Source: Salinarimonas ramus
Lineage (GTDB): Bacteria; Pseudomonadota; Alphaproteobacteria; Rhizobiales; Beijerinckiaceae
Length of the DNA: 64,000 nucleotides
NCBI RefSeq assembly: GCF_014645695.1
Contig: NZ_BMMF01000005.1
Coordinates: 235,797-299,796 of the forward strand
Direction of reading: 5' to 3'
The notes under the pieces are model-generated. The model was not told the origin of the DNA. It did not search any database and saw nothing but the letters and a program-made list of their open reading frames with translations. The position numbers and the translations under genes are program-made. Below are positions 9,270 to 21,472 of the stretch, one piece after another (position 1 is the stretch's first letter; every line of letters begins with the position of its first letter).

Positions 9270-9827
9270 ATGGAATGGATCATCCTCGGCGTCGTCGCCG
9301 TGCTCGTCGTCTACGGCATCGTGACCTACAACGGCCTCGTGGCCATGCGTCAGCGTGTGGACCAGGCCTATGCCGACATCGACGTGCAGCTCCACCAGCG
9401 CCACGACCTGATCCCCAACCTCGTCGAGACGGCGAAGGGCTACGCCGCCCACGAGCGCGAGACGCTCGACGCCGTCGTCGCGGCGCGAAACCGCGCGACG
9501 CAGGCGAGCGGCCCCGCCGACCAGGCGGCGGCGGAGGGCATGCTCACGGGCGCGCTCGGGCGCCTCTTCGCGCTGGCCGAGGCCTATCCGGACCTCAAGG
9601 CGAACCAGAACTTCCTCTCCCTGCAGAGCGAGCTCTCCGCCGTCGAGGACAAGCTCGCGGCGGCCCGGCGCTTCTTCAACAACGCTGTGAGCGAGTTCAA
9701 TGCGGCGATCCAATCGTTCCCGGCCGTCCTGTTCGCCCGCTCGCTCGGCTTCTCGGAGCGCGAGTTCTTCGACGTCGGCGAGGAGCGCCGGGCGGAGATG
9801 AACGTGGCGCCGCAGGTGAAATTCTGA
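9270..9827 (+). CDS. lemA: LemA family membrane-anchored protein
   Basis: A 185-residue LemA protein. It has one N-terminal membrane helix (IILGVVAVLVVYGIVTYNGL), then the family signature MRQRVDQAYADIDVQLHQRH, LIPNLVETAKGYAAHE, and a C-terminal LGFSEREFFDVGEE. Most of the protein should form a helical bundle outside the membrane. The biochemical role of LemA is not settled. The next gene, 37 bp downstream, is an M48 membrane protease; LemA next to an M48 or HtpX-like protease is a common pairing, which suggests a shared membrane quality-control function. Confidence 0.92.
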   Translation: MEWIILGVVAVLVVYGIVTYNGLVAMRQRVDQAYADIDVQLHQRHDLIPNLVETAKGYAAHERETLDAVVAARNRATQASGPADQAAAEGMLTGALGRLFALAEAYPDLKANQNFLSLQSELSAVEDKLAAARRFFNNAVSEFNAAIQSFPAVLFARSLGFSEREFFDVGEERRAEMNVAPQVKF

Positions 9828-9864
9828 GCGGCCCGCGCCCGCTCGCTCTCGCGGAGTGGCGCCG

Positions 9865-10875
9865 ATGGTACCCGTCTTCGGGCTCTACACGCACATACGC
9901 GCGAACCGCATCCGCTCGGTGCTGCTCGTGGCCGGGCTCTTCGTCCTCGTACTGCTCGTCGGCTACGCCGTCGCGCTCGCACTCGTCGCCCTGGGAGACG
10001 CCGCCGGCGCGCCGCCGGAGGTGATCGCGCGCGCGGCCCTCGACACGGCGCTCCTGTGGAGCCCCTTCCTCGTGCTCGGCACGCTCGCCTGGGTCGGCCT
10101 CTCGCTCGGGCTCAACGGGCGGATCGTCGATGCGACGACCGGCGCGCGCACGATCACGCGCGAGGACGACCCGCGGCTCTACCGCATGCTCGAGACCCTG
10201 TGCATCTCGCGGGGCATGCCGACGCCGCGGCTCAAGATCGTCGAGACCGACGCGCTCAACGCCTACGCCTCGGGGATCACGCAGAGGCAATACGCCGTGA
10301 CGCTGACGCGCGGCCTCGTCGAACGCCTCGACGAGGCGGAGCTCGAGGCGGTGATGGCGCACGAGCTCACCCACATCCGCAACGAGGACGTCCGGCTGAT
10401 GATGGTCGCCGTGGTCGTGGCGGGGGTGATCGGGCTCGTCGGCGAGATCGTCTTCCGCTCGCTGCGCTTCGGCAGCCTGCGTCGCGGCTCCTCGCGCTCG
10501 CGCGGGAGCGGGGGAGGCGGCGGCGGGCGCGGGGCGGCGATCGCCATCGTCGTGGCGATCGTCATCATCCTCGTCGCCTGGATCGCCTCGCTCCTCATCC
10601 GCTTCGCCATCTCGCGCGCGCGGGAATACATGGCGGATGCGGGCGCGGTGGAGCTGACGAAGAACCCCGACGCGATGATCTCCGCGCTCCTCAAGATCAA
10701 GGGCAATGCCGACATCGCCCGCGCGCCGGCGAGCGTGATGGAGATGTGCGTCGAGAACCCGCGCCGCGGCTTCACGGCGCTGCTCGCCACCCACCCGCCG
10801 ATCGAGGACCGGATCGAGGCGCTGGTGCGCAATGCGGGCGGGCGGCTGCCGGCGGGCGCCGGCGTGTCCTCTTGA
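9865..10875 (+). CDS. M48 family membrane metallopeptidase
   Basis: A 336-residue HtpX-like zinc protease. It has two N-terminal transmembrane helices (near residues 15-40 and 60-80), the zinc motif H166-E-L-T-H170 in VMAHELTHIRNEDVR, a Gly/Arg/Ser-rich loop, a further hydrophobic segment (IAIVVAIVIILVAWIASLLI) and the third-ligand region SRAREYMADAGAVELT. The active site should face the cytoplasm, where the family degrades damaged membrane proteins. I chose the ATG at 9865, which has GGAG 8 nt upstream; the GTG at 9856 overlaps that site. Probably co-transcribed with lemA. Confidence 0.9.
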   Translation: MVPVFGLYTHIRANRIRSVLLVAGLFVLVLLVGYAVALALVALGDAAGAPPEVIARAALDTALLWSPFLVLGTLAWVGLSLGLNGRIVDATTGARTITREDDPRLYRMLETLCISRGMPTPRLKIVETDALNAYASGITQRQYAVTLTRGLVERLDEAELEAVMAHELTHIRNEDVRLMMVAVVVAGVIGLVGEIVFRSLRFGSLRRGSSRSRGSGGGGGGRGAAIAIVVAIVIILVAWIASLLIRFAISRAREYMADAGAVELTKNPDAMISALLKIKGNADIARAPASVMEMCVENPRRGFTALLATHPPIEDRIEALVRNAGGRLPAGAGVSS

Positions 10876-10888
10876 GAAGTCTACGCGC

Positions 10889-12292
10889 TCACATGTGGAG
10901 CGCGCGCTTCTCCACGGCGAGCGCCGCTTCCTTGACCGCCTCGGCCAGCGTCGGGTGGGCGTGGCAGGTGCGCGCCACGTCCTCGGAGGAGGCGCCGAAC
11001 TCCATGGCCACCGCGATCTCGTGGATCAGGTTGCCGGCTTCCGGCCCGACGATGTGGGCGCCGAGCACACGGTCGGTCTTGGCGTCCGCGAGGATCTTGA
11101 CGAAGCCCTCCGTCATCAGGTTCGCCTTGGCGCGGCCGTTGGCCGTGAAGGGGAACTTGCCGACATTGTATTCGATACCCGCGGCCTTGAGGTCCTCCTC
11201 CGTCGCGCCGACGGCGGCGACCTCGGGATAGGTGTAGACCACGTTGGGGATCACGCCGTAATTCACGTGGCCCGCCTTGCCCGCGAGCTGCTCGGCGAGC
11301 GCGACGCCCTCGTCCTCGGCCTTGTGGGCGAGCATCGGGCCCGTGATCACGTCGCCGATGGCGTAGATGCCGGGCACGGTCGTCGCGTAATGCGCATCCG
11401 TGACGACGCGGCCCTTCTCGTCCTTGGCGACGCCGACCTCCTCCAGGCCGAGCCCGTCGGTGTAGGGCCGCCGCCCGACCGCGACGAGCACGACGTCCGC
11501 GTGAAGCGTCTGCGCCTCGCCGCCATTCGCCGGCTCGACGGTGAGGCTGACGCCGTCGGCGGTCGCCTTGGCGCTCGTCACCTTGGACGAGAGCTTGAAC
11601 TCCATGCCCTGCTTGCCGAGGATGCGCTGGAATTGCTTCGCCGTATCGCCGTCGATGCCCGCGAGGATGCGGTCGAGATACTCGATGACCGTCACCTTGG
11701 CGCCGAGCCGGCGCCAGACCGAGCCGAGCTCGAGGCCGATGACGCCCCCGCCGATCAGCACGAGGTGGCCCGGCACCTGCTCGAGGTCCAGCGCGCCGGT
11801 CGAGGAGACGATCTTCTTCTCGTCGATCTCAATGCCGGGCAGCGAGACGACCTCCGAGCCCGTGGCGACGACGATCGACTTCGTCTCGAGCGTCGTGGTG
11901 GCGCCGTCCTCGGCGGTGACCTCGACCTTGCCCGGGGCGAGGATCTTGCCGGTGCCGTGATGGGCGTCGATCTTGTTCTTCTTCAAGAGGAACTCGACGC
12001 CCTTGGTGTTGCCGGCGATCGCCTCGTCCTTGAAGGCGCGCATCTTGGCGAGATCGATCTTGGGCGTGCCCACCTCGATGCCGAAGGCGTCGAAATGATG
12101 CGCGGCCTCCTCGTAGAGATGCGAGGCGTGGAGCAGCGCCTTCGAGGGGATGCAGCCGACGTTGAGGCAGGTGCCGCCATGCGCCTTGCGCTTCTCGACG
12201 ACGGCCGTCTTCAGGCCGAGCTGGGCCGCACGAATGGCGCAGACGTACCCGCCCGGGCCGGTGCCGATGACGATGAGATCGTAGGTGGACAT
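10889..12292 (-). CDS. lpdA: dihydrolipoyl dehydrogenase (E3)
   Basis: A 467-residue E3 flavoprotein that reoxidises the lipoyl arm of 2-oxoglutarate dehydrogenase and passes electrons to NAD+. It shows the N-terminal FAD motif ([18 protein letters not shown]), the redox disulfide [17 protein letters not shown], the NAD motif [15 protein letters not shown], the FAD-contact segment [20 protein letters not shown], and a C-terminal [15 protein letters not shown] with the catalytic His-Glu pair. It is the last gene of the minus-strand TCA operon, 74 bp after sucB. Confidence 0.97.
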   Translation of the reverse strand: MSTYDLIVIGTGPGGYVCAIRAAQLGLKTAVVEKRKAHGGTCLNVGCIPSKALLHASHLYEEAAHHFDAFGIEVGTPKIDLAKMRAFKDEAIAGNTKGVEFLLKKNKIDAHHGTGKILAPGKVEVTAEDGATTTLETKSIVVATGSEVVSLPGIEIDEKKIVSSTGALDLEQVPGHLVLIGGGVIGLELGSVWRRLGAKVTVIEYLDRILAGIDGDTAKQFQRILGKQGMEFKLSSKVTSAKATADGVSLTVEPANGGEAQTLHADVVLVAVGRRPYTDGLGLEEVGVAKDEKGRVVTDAHYATTVPGIYAIGDVITGPMLAHKAEDEGVALAEQLAGKAGHVNYGVIPNVVYTYPEVAAVGATEEDLKAAGIEYNVGKFPFTANGRAKANLMTEGFVKILADAKTDRVLGAHIVGPEAGNLIHEIAVAMEFGASSEDVARTCHAHPTLAEAVKEAALAVEKRALHM

Positions 12293-12366
12293 GGAGCAAG
12301 CCTCGAAATTGGAGGCGGCGCGCGGCGGCCCGCGCGCCGGAAAAAGAAACGGTGCTCAGAGGCGGA

Positions 12367-13635
12367 TCAAAGATCCAGCACGAGCCGCGCCGGGTCCTCC
12401 AGCGCTTCCTTGACGCGCACGAGGAAGGTCACGGCCTCCTTGCCGTCGACGATGCGGTGGTCGTAGGAGAGCGCGAGATACATCATCGGGCGCACCACCA
12501 CCTGGCCGCCGCGCACCACGGGGCGCTCCTCGATGCGGTGCATGCCGAGGATGCCGGACTGGGGCGCGTTGAGGATCGGGGTGGACATCAGCGAGCCGTA
12601 GATGCCGCCGTTGGTGATCGTGAAGGTGCCGCCCTGCATCTCGTCGATGGAGAGCTTGCCGTCCCGCGCCTTCTTGCCGAAGACGCCGATCTGCTTCTCG
12701 ATCTCGGCGATGGTCATCTGGTCCGCGTCGCGCACCACCGGCACGACGAGGCCCTTCTCCGTGCCGACCGCGATGCCGACGTGGTAGTAGTTCTTGTAGA
12801 CGATGTCCTGCCCGTCGATCTCGGCGTTGACCGCCGGCAGCTCCTTGAGCGCCTGCACGCAGGCCTTGGTGAAGAAGCCCATGAAGCCGAGCTTCACGCC
12901 ATGCTTCTTCTCGAACACGTCCTTGTAGGTCTTGCGCATCTCCATGACGGCGGTCATGTCGACGTCGTTGAACGTCGTGAGCATGGCGGCGGTGTTCTGC
13001 GCGTCCTTGAGACGGCGCGCGATGGTCTGGCGCAGCTTCGTCATGCGCACGCGCTCCTCGCGCGACGCGTCGTCGGGCGCGGAGGGAGCGCGCATCTGCG
13101 CGGGCGCGGGCGCGGGAGCCTGGGCGCCGCCGGACGAGCCGCCCTGCGCGATCGCGGCGAGCATGTCGCCCTTGGTCACGCGCCCGTCCTTGCCGGAGGC
13201 CGCGACCTGCGCGGGATCGACGCCGCTCTCGCGGGCGAGACGGCCGACCGCCGGGCCGTGGTCCTGCGTGTCGATGCCGGTCTTCGGCGCGTTGCCGTAG
13301 CCCTGTGTCGAAGCCGCGGGCGCCGCCGGCGCCGGAGCGGCTGCGGGCTTCTCCTCGGCCTTCTTCTCTTCCGCCTTGGGCACGGCCGAGGCCGTTCCGC
13401 CCTCGTCGATGGTGCCGAGCACGCCGCCGGGCTCCACCGTCGCGCCTTCCGCCTGGGCGATCTCGGCGATCACGCCGGAGGCCGGTGCGGGAACCTCGAG
13501 CGTGACCTTGTCGGTCTCGAGCTCCACGAGCGGCTCGTCGGCGGTGACGGCCTCGCCGGGCTTCTTGAACCAGCGGGCGATGGTCGCCTCGCTGACGGAT
13601 TCGCCGAGGGTGGGAACGCGGATCTCAGTGGCCAT
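12367..13635 (-). CDS. sucB: dihydrolipoyl succinyltransferase, E2 of 2-oxoglutarate dehydrogenase
   Basis: A 422-residue E2 with the expected three parts. The single lipoyl domain (residues 1-80) has the lipoylated Lys in [12 protein letters not shown]. An Ala/Pro-rich linker leads to a peripheral-subunit-binding domain ([18 protein letters not shown]). The catalytic core ends with [19 protein letters not shown], which contains the active His and Asp. The core sequence [20 protein letters not shown] identifies a succinyl- rather than acetyltransferase. It lies 83 bp downstream of sucA in the TCA operon. Confidence 0.97.
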   Translation of the reverse strand: MATEIRVPTLGESVSEATIARWFKKPGEAVTADEPLVELETDKVTLEVPAPASGVIAEIAQAEGATVEPGGVLGTIDEGGTASAVPKAEEKKAEEKPAAAPAPAAPAASTQGYGNAPKTGIDTQDHGPAVGRLARESGVDPAQVAASGKDGRVTKGDMLAAIAQGGSSGGAQAPAPAPAQMRAPSAPDDASREERVRMTKLRQTIARRLKDAQNTAAMLTTFNDVDMTAVMEMRKTYKDVFEKKHGVKLGFMGFFTKACVQALKELPAVNAEIDGQDIVYKNYYHVGIAVGTEKGLVVPVVRDADQMTIAEIEKQIGVFGKKARDGKLSIDEMQGGTFTITNGGIYGSLMSTPILNAPQSGILGMHRIEERPVVRGGQVVVRPMMYLALSYDHRIVDGKEAVTFLVRVKEALEDPARLVLDL

Positions 13636-13718
13636 CGGTCAGGGTCTCGTCGGTCGGACGGGAGAGGAAGGGCGGGGGCGCCCGCCGCGCGGTGGCGGCG
13701 GGCGGAAGGGGACCGGCG

Positions 13719-16682
13719 TCAGCCGGCATAGACCTCGTCGAGGAAGGCCTGGAGCTGGTGGAGGTGCTTCGACATCAGGCCCGTCGCGGTGGCGGCGGAG
13801 GCCGGCCGGCCCGCATAGCGCGGACGCGAGACCTTCGAGCCCGCATGCCGCAGGACCCATTCGAGATAGGGCTCGACGAAGGTCCAGGAGCCCATGTTCT
13901 TGGGCTCCTCCTGGCACCAGACCACGTCCGCGTTCTTGAAGCGCGACAGCTCCTGCTGCAGCGACTTGAGCGGGAACGGGTAGAGCTGCTCGACGCGCAG
14001 GAGGTAGACGTCGTTGATCCCGCGCTTCTCGCGCTCCTCGTAGAGATCGTAGTAGACCTTCCCCGAGCACAGCACCACGCGGCGGATCTTGTCGTCGCGC
14101 ACGAGCTGGATCTCGGAGCCGGCGCGCTCGGCGTCGTCGACGAGGATGCGGTGGAAGGTGGAATCCGGTCCCAGATCCGCCAGCGTCGAGACACAGCGCT
14201 TGTGGCGCAGCAGGCTCTTGGGCGTCATCAGGATCAAAGGCTTGCGGAACTCGCGCTTGAGCTGCCGGCGCAGGATGTGGAAGTAGTTCGCCGGCGTCGA
14301 GACGTTGGCGACCTGCATGTTGTCCTCGGCGCACATCTGCAGGAAGCGCTCCAGGCGCGCGGAGGAGTGCTCCGGCCCCTGGCCCTCGTAGCCGTGCGGC
14401 AGCAGGCAGACGAGGCCCGACATGCGCAGCCACTTGCGCTCGCCCGAGGAGACGAACTGGTCGAACACGACCTGCGCGCCGTTGGCGAAGTCGCCGAACT
14501 GCGCCTCCCACAGCGTCAGCGCGTTCGGCTCGGCCAGGGAGTAGCCGTACTCGAAGCCGAGCACCGCCTCCTCCGAGAGCATCGAGTTGATGACCTCGTA
14601 ATGCGCCTGGTCCTCGGAGATGTGGTTGAGCGGCGTGTAGCGCTCCTCGTTCTCCTGGTCGAGCAGCACGGAATGGCGCTGCGAGAAGGTGCCGCGCTCG
14701 CAATCCTGGCCGGAGAGGCGCACGCGGTGCCCCTCGACGAGGAGCGAGCCGAAGGCCAGCGCCTCGCCCATGGCCCAGTCGATGCCCTCGCCGCTCTCCA
14801 TCATCTTGCGACGATTGTCGAGGAAGCGCTTGATCGTGCGGTGGACGGCGAAGCCCTCCGGCACGCTCGTCAGCGCGTCGCCGATGCGCTCCAGCTGGTC
14901 GAACTCGATGCCGGTGCGCCCACGACGGGGATCGTCCACGTCCTCCTTGACCGCCTTGAGGCCGGCCCAGCGGCCGTCGAGCCAGTCCGCCTTGTTGGGC
15001 TTGAAGGCGGTGGCCGTGTCGAACTCGGAATCGAGGGTGCGGCGGAACTCCGCCTTCATCTCGTCGATCTCGGCCTCGGTGACGACGCCCTCGGCCACGA
15101 GCTTCTTCGAATAGAGCTCCAGCGTCGAGGGATGCTGGCGGATGATCTTGTACATCCGCGGCTGGGTGAAGGACGGCTCGTCGCCCTCGTTGTGACCGAA
15201 GCGCCGGTAGCAGAACATGTCGATGACGACGGGCTTCTGGAAGCGCTGCCGGTACTCGGTCGCGACCTTGGCGGCGAACACCACCGCCTCCGGATCGTCG
15301 CCGTTGCAGTGGAAGATCGGGGCCTCGACCATCTTCGCCACGTCGGACGGATAGGGCGAGGAGCGCGAGTAGCGCGGGTTCGTGGTGAAGCCGATCTGGT
15401 TGTTGATGATGAAGTGGATCGAGCCGCCGGTGCGGTGGCCCTTCAGGCCCGACAGGCCCAGGCACTCCGCGACCACGCCCTGGCCGGCGAAGGCGGCGTC
15501 GCCGTGCAGCAGCAGCGGCAGGACCGCGGTGCGGAGGTCCGGCGGGCACTTGTGCTGGTCCTGCTTGGCGCGGACCTTGCCGAGCACCACGGGATCGACG
15601 ATCTCGAGGTGGGAGGGGTTCGCGGTGAGCGAGAGGTGGACGTTGTTGCCGTCGAAGGTGCGGTCCGACGAGGCGCCGAGATGGTACTTGACGTCGCCCG
15701 AGCCCTCGACCTCGTCGGGGGCGAAGGAGCCGCCCTTGAACTCGTGGAACAGCGCGCGGTGCGGCTTGCCCATCACCTGGGTGAGCACGTTGAGGCGCCC
15801 GCGATGGGCCATGCCCAGCACGATCTCCTTCACGCCGAGATTGCCGCCGCGCTTGATGATCTGCTCCAGCGCCGGGATGAGCGCCTCGCCGCCGTCGAGG
15901 CCGAAGCGCTTCGTGCCCGTGTACTTGAGGTCGAGAAACTTCTCGAAGCCCTCGGACTCGACGAGCTTGTTGAGGATGGCGCGCTTGCCCTCGCGGGTGA
16001 AGGCGATCTCCTTGTCCGGACCCTCGATGCGCTCCTGCAGCCAGGCCTTCTCCACCGGATCGGAGATGTGCATGAACTCGACGCCGAGCGTCTGGCAATA
16101 GGTGCGCTCGAGGATCGCCAGGATCTCGCGCACGGTGCCGAACTCGAGGCCGAGCACCATGTCGAGGAAGATCTTGCGGTCGTAGTCCTCCGGCGTGAAG
16201 CCGTAATGCGAGGGCGAGAGCTCCTCGTCGGAGACGCGCTTCTCGAAGCCGAGCGGGTCGAGGTTGGCGTGCAGGTGACCGCGCATGCGGAAGGCGCGGA
16301 TCATCATGAGCGCGCGCAAGCTGTCGCGGGTCGCCTGCTGAACGTCGGCCTGGCTGATCTCGACGCCCTTCGCCTGAGCCTTGCCCTTGAGCTTGTCGCC
16401 GATGTGCTTCTCGACCTCGATCCAGTTGCCGTCGAGGGCCGAGACGAGCTCGCCGTTCATCGGGATCGGCCAGTTGGGCCGCTTCCAGGAGGCGCCCTTC
16501 GCGTTCTTCGCGACGGTGGCGCTCTCCTCCTTCATGGCGCCGAAGAAGGCCTGCCACTCGGCGTCCACCGAGCGCGGGTCCTGCGTGTAGGCGGCGTAGA
16601 GGTCCTCGATGTAGGCGGCGTTCGTGCCCGAGAGGAAGGAGGTCTGCAGGAAGCCTTCGTTGGCGTCGGTCTGGCGTGCCAT
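13719..16682 (-). CDS. sucA: 2-oxoglutarate dehydrogenase E1 component
   Basis: A 987-residue thiamine-diphosphate enzyme that decarboxylates 2-oxoglutarate and succinylates the E2 lipoyl group. The N-terminus has the E2-binding motif (FLSGTNAAYIEDLYAAYTQD). The core contains GMAHRGRLNVL, HLGASSDRTFDGN, the ThDP region HGDAAFAGQGVVAECLGLS, GFTTNPRYSRSSPYPSDVAK and FCYRRFGHNEGDEP. The C-terminal half includes ALAFGSLLVEGHRVRLSGQD and ends at LQAFLDEVYAG. Length is typical. A 205-bp gap separates it from sucD upstream. Confidence 0.97.
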   Translation of the reverse strand: MARQTDANEGFLQTSFLSGTNAAYIEDLYAAYTQDPRSVDAEWQAFFGAMKEESATVAKNAKGASWKRPNWPIPMNGELVSALDGNWIEVEKHIGDKLKGKAQAKGVEISQADVQQATRDSLRALMMIRAFRMRGHLHANLDPLGFEKRVSDEELSPSHYGFTPEDYDRKIFLDMVLGLEFGTVREILAILERTYCQTLGVEFMHISDPVEKAWLQERIEGPDKEIAFTREGKRAILNKLVESEGFEKFLDLKYTGTKRFGLDGGEALIPALEQIIKRGGNLGVKEIVLGMAHRGRLNVLTQVMGKPHRALFHEFKGGSFAPDEVEGSGDVKYHLGASSDRTFDGNNVHLSLTANPSHLEIVDPVVLGKVRAKQDQHKCPPDLRTAVLPLLLHGDAAFAGQGVVAECLGLSGLKGHRTGGSIHFIINNQIGFTTNPRYSRSSPYPSDVAKMVEAPIFHCNGDDPEAVVFAAKVATEYRQRFQKPVVIDMFCYRRFGHNEGDEPSFTQPRMYKIIRQHPSTLELYSKKLVAEGVVTEAEIDEMKAEFRRTLDSEFDTATAFKPNKADWLDGRWAGLKAVKEDVDDPRRGRTGIEFDQLERIGDALTSVPEGFAVHRTIKRFLDNRRKMMESGEGIDWAMGEALAFGSLLVEGHRVRLSGQDCERGTFSQRHSVLLDQENEERYTPLNHISEDQAHYEVINSMLSEEAVLGFEYGYSLAEPNALTLWEAQFGDFANGAQVVFDQFVSSGERKWLRMSGLVCLLPHGYEGQGPEHSSARLERFLQMCAEDNMQVANVSTPANYFHILRRQLKREFRKPLILMTPKSLLRHKRCVSTLADLGPDSTFHRILVDDAERAGSEIQLVRDDKIRRVVLCSGKVYYDLYEEREKRGINDVYLLRVEQLYPFPLKSLQQELSRFKNADVVWCQEEPKNMGSWTFVEPYLEWVLRHAGSKVSRPRYAGRPASAATATGLMSKHLHQLQAFLDEVYAG

Positions 16683-16854
16683 GGCGTTCGTTCGTCCGGT
16701 TCAGCGCGGTGCACCCCGCGCCGGGATCTGGTGAGGGCGCGAACGCCCCCGGTTTTCTCGACCCGGTCTCCCCCGGAGCGCGTGGCCCCGACCGGGTCAG
16801 GTGGAGGACGCGAATCCTACCGCGGCCTGCCTTCCTGTAGCGTTAACCAACGCG

Positions 16855-16874
16855 GGGCGGGATCGCTCCCGCCC
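16855..16874 (-). terminator. stem-loop between sucD and sucA
   Basis: An 8-bp inverted repeat (GGGCGGGA, TCGC loop, TCCCGCCC) begins 14 bp after the sucD stop. There is no T-run on the transcribed side, so it may attenuate or process the operon transcript rather than end it. The remaining roughly 170 bp to the sucA start could hold a secondary promoter; I see no convincing boxes. Confidence 0.35.
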
Positions 16875-16887
16875 GATGCGAAGCGTC

Positions 16888-17772
16888 TCAGCCCTTGAGG
16901 ACCTCGACGAGGGTCTTGCCGATGCGCGCGGGCGAGGGAGAGACGACGATGCCCGCCGCCTCCATCGCCGCGATCTTGTCCTCGGCGCCGCCCTTGCCGC
17001 CGGAGATGATCGCGCCGGCATGCCCCATGCGGCGGCCCGGAGGCGCCGTGCGGCCGGCGATGAAGCCGACCATGGGCTTCTTGCGCCCGCGCTTGGCCTC
17101 GTCCTGCAGGAACTGCGCCGCGTCCTCCTCCGCCGAGCCGCCGATCTCGCCGATCATCACGATCGAGTGCGTGGCGTCGTCGGCGAGGAAGTGCTCGAGC
17201 ACGTCGATGAACTCGGTGCCCTTCACCGGGTCGCCACCGATGCCCACCGCCGTCGTCTGGCCCAGGCCCTCGTTCGAGGTCTGGAACACGGCCTCGTAGG
17301 TCAGCGTGCCCGAGCGCGAGACGATGCCCACCGAGCCCTTCTTGAAGATGTTGCCCGGCATGATGCCGATCTTCGATTCGCCCGCCGTGACGACGCCGGG
17401 GCAATTGGGCCCGACGAGGCGCGACTTCGAGCCCGAGAGCGCGCGCTTCACCTTCACCATGTCGAGGACGGGGATGCCCTCGGTGATGCAGACGATGAGC
17501 GGGATCTCGGCGTCGACCGCCTCGAGGATCGCGTCCGCGGCGCCCGGGGGCGGCACGTAGATCACGGAGGCGTCGGCGCCCGTCGCCTCGCGGGCCTCGC
17601 GCACCGTGTCGAACACGGGCAGGCCCAGATGCGTCGAGCCGCCTTTGCCGGGCGAGGTGCCGCCGACCATCTTGGTGCCGTAGGCGATGGCCTGCTCGGA
17701 ATGGAAGGTCCCGTTCTTGCCGGTGAAGCCCTGGCAGATGACCTTGGTGTTCGCGTCGATGAGAATGGACAT
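16888..17772 (-). CDS. sucD: succinyl-CoA ligase, alpha subunit
   Basis: A 294-residue alpha subunit that carries the phosphohistidine relay of succinyl-CoA synthetase. Visible parts are the CoA-binding Rossmann start ([20 protein letters not shown]), [44 protein letters not shown], and the active-site region [20 protein letters not shown] with the phosphorylated His. The ATG at 17772 is set by the conserved [12 protein letters not shown] start. It starts only 4 bp after the stop of a small membrane protein gene that separates it from its partner sucC, which is unusual. Confidence 0.97.
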   Translation of the reverse strand: MSILIDANTKVICQGFTGKNGTFHSEQAIAYGTKMVGGTSPGKGGSTHLGLPVFDTVREAREATGADASVIYVPPPGAADAILEAVDAEIPLIVCITEGIPVLDMVKVKRALSGSKSRLVGPNCPGVVTAGESKIGIMPGNIFKKGSVGIVSRSGTLTYEAVFQTSNEGLGQTTAVGIGGDPVKGTEFIDVLEHFLADDATHSIVMIGEIGGSAEEDAAQFLQDEAKRGRKKPMVGFIAGRTAPPGRRMGHAGAIISGGKGGAEDKIAAMEAAGIVVSPSPARIGKTLVEVLKG

Positions 17773-17776
17773 CGGC

Positions 17777-18162
17777 TCAACTCTCCAGCGGCGTGAGCTC
17801 ATTGCGGTCCTGCCACATGCCGTGCCGGAACAGCGCGGTGAGGAAGACCGGAAGCGAGAAAAGAAGGTAGGCCCCGAAGAGCGCGGCGAAGGCGAAGGAC
17901 GCCATGTCCGCTTCGTGCTCGACCATCGGGTCGGACGCGGGCGCGCCGAGCTCCTCCGGAAGGCCTGTGACATACCAGGCGTGGAAGATGAAGATCGCCG
18001 GGAGCGGCAGCAGCGACAGGGCGGCGATGCAGCCCCAGAGCCGTGGCCGCAGACCCGTACGCCAATCGCGCAGCACGTAACGCTCGATGGCCACGAGCAG
18101 AGCCGCGACCGCGGCGCCCGTGACCACGGGAGTTGCGAGCACGATGGCGCCGTGGAGCGTCA

Positions 18163-18163
<1 letters not shown>
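17777..18163 (-). CDS. unknown three-helix membrane protein inside the sucC-sucD pair
   Basis: A 128-residue protein I do not recognise. It has three clear hydrophobic segments: residues about 5-27 ([18 protein letters not shown]), 43-65 ([20 protein letters not shown]) and 88-112 ([19 protein letters not shown]). A short acidic loop (DPMVEHEAD) lies between helices 2 and 3, and the tail is polar ([16 protein letters not shown]). Its ATG overlaps the sucC stop by one base (TGATG) and its stop lies 4 bp before sucD, so it is translated as part of the TCA operon. Reading frame, operon fit and codon use support a real gene. No function can be assigned. Confidence 0.75.
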
Positions 18164-19362
<1,199 letters not shown>

Positions 19363-19454
19363 GAGATCGGTCCACCCTCTCTCGGGATCGGGATCAGCTC
19401 GGGGTCGGAGACCCGCGGCGGCGATGCCCTCGCCGCCGCGCGCGAGCGCGGGAT

Positions 19455-20540
<1,086 letters not shown>

Positions 20541-20647
20541 TTAAGCTCTCCGTTCATGGGCGGGGCTTTGCCCGCCGCGCCGACGCGGCGCCGACGCAGC
20601 GGAACGCGAATTAGCGCGATTCCCCAAGGGCTTCGTGCACATGCGAA

Positions 20648-20670
20648 GACCCCGGCGCGGGGCCGGGGTC
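20648..20670 (-). terminator. GC-rich stem-loop upstream of mdh
   Basis: A perfect 9-bp inverted repeat (GACCCCGGC / GCCGGGGTC) with a 5-nt loop. It lies downstream of the tetR-like gene in its transcription direction and could end that transcript, but no T-run follows. Confidence 0.4.
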
Positions 20671-20686
20671 GCACGGAGAGGCTGCA

Positions 20687-20717
20687 ATGACGAATGACGA
20701 GAAATGTCATTCGTCAT
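20687..20717. promoter_or_regulatory. perfect 12-bp inverted repeat (possible operator or stem-loop)
   Basis: ATGACGAATGAC at 20687-20698 is repeated as its exact complement at 20706-20717 with a 7-nt AT-rich spacer. Unlike the GC-rich stem nearby it has a mixed base composition, as protein-binding operators do. It lies between tetR and the mdh operon, so it may be a regulator site for the TCA operon or an mRNA 3'-end stem for tetR. Confidence 0.4.
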
Positions 20718-20796
20718 GATGAAGAGATTATCGCCGTCAGACCTCAGGCGCAGCAGGGCGAACGAGCCCTTTGCGACACGATCAAAGACGCGCTCA

Positions 20797-21435
20797 TCAC
20801 ACCCAGCCGCCGTGGAGCGCCCGCAGCACGACCTCGATCATCGTGCCGAGGCGGGTCTCCATGACGCCGGAGGGGACGCGGGCGTCGACGCGCACCATGA
20901 CCGGGTTCACGAAGCGCTGGACGGCGTCGATGACGAAGGCGACCGCCCGGTCGCGGTCCTTGGGCGCGAAGGCCTCCGTCGCGATCCCCTCTTCCAGGAT
21001 GCGCTCCAGGAGACGCAATTGGCGGCCGCGGTGCTTGCGCGCGATGCCGCGGGATTCCTCCACCGCGGACACGTAGACCTCGAACAGCGTCGGCTGCTCC
21101 ACGGCGCAGGCGCGGTAGGAGGTGGCGATGGCGGTGACGAAACGCTCGAGCTTGTCCTCCACGGGGTCCGGCCCGTCGACGACGTTGGCGAGCTCCGCCT
21201 CGACATCGCGCAGCCATTGCCCGGCCACCGCGTCGATCAGGTCGGCCTTCGACGGGTAGTAGCGGTAGACGTTGGCGTGCGTCATGCCCGCCTCCTCCGC
21301 CACGCCCGTTACGGTGAGCCGGCGCGGGCCGAAGCGGGCGAGGTGGTCGGCGGCGATGCGCAGGAGGCGCACGTCGGTGGCGGTCTCCACGGGGGGGCGC
21401 GGCGGCGTCACGGCGGCGGGCCCCGTCAGGCGCAC
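20797..21435 (-). CDS. TetR family transcriptional regulator
   Basis: A 212-residue TetR/AcrR repressor. The N-terminal helix-turn-helix (about residues 24-68) reads LTVTGVAEEAGMTHANVYRY followed by YPSKADLIDAVAGQWL. The C-terminal ligand domain is helical, with no recognisable ligand. The start is a GTG at 21435; no ATG exists before the HTH, so this or a nearby GTG is used. It begins 37 bp after the polA stop on the same strand and may be read through from polA. The target is unknown. Confidence 0.88.
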   Translation of the reverse strand: MRLTGPAAVTPPRPPVETATDVRLLRIAADHLARFGPRRLTVTGVAEEAGMTHANVYRYYPSKADLIDAVAGQWLRDVEAELANVVDGPDPVEDKLERFVTAIATSYRACAVEQPTLFEVYVSAVEESRGIARKHRGRQLRLLERILEEGIATEAFAPKDRDRAVAFVIDAVQRFVNPVMVRVDARVPSGVMETRLGTMIEVVLRALHGGWV

Positions 21436-21472
21436 GGGCGGGCCGGCCGTGCGAGGCGGGCGCGAGGGGCGC

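Noticed and set aside
16683-16887. A possible hidden gene between sucD and sucA
   Set aside because: 205 bp with no frame that has both a start and an SD; best read as an intra-operon spacer.
13692-16898. A 1068-codon open reading frame on the plus strand
   Set aside because: It is antisense to sucA and has no recognisable domain; the same GC effect explains it.
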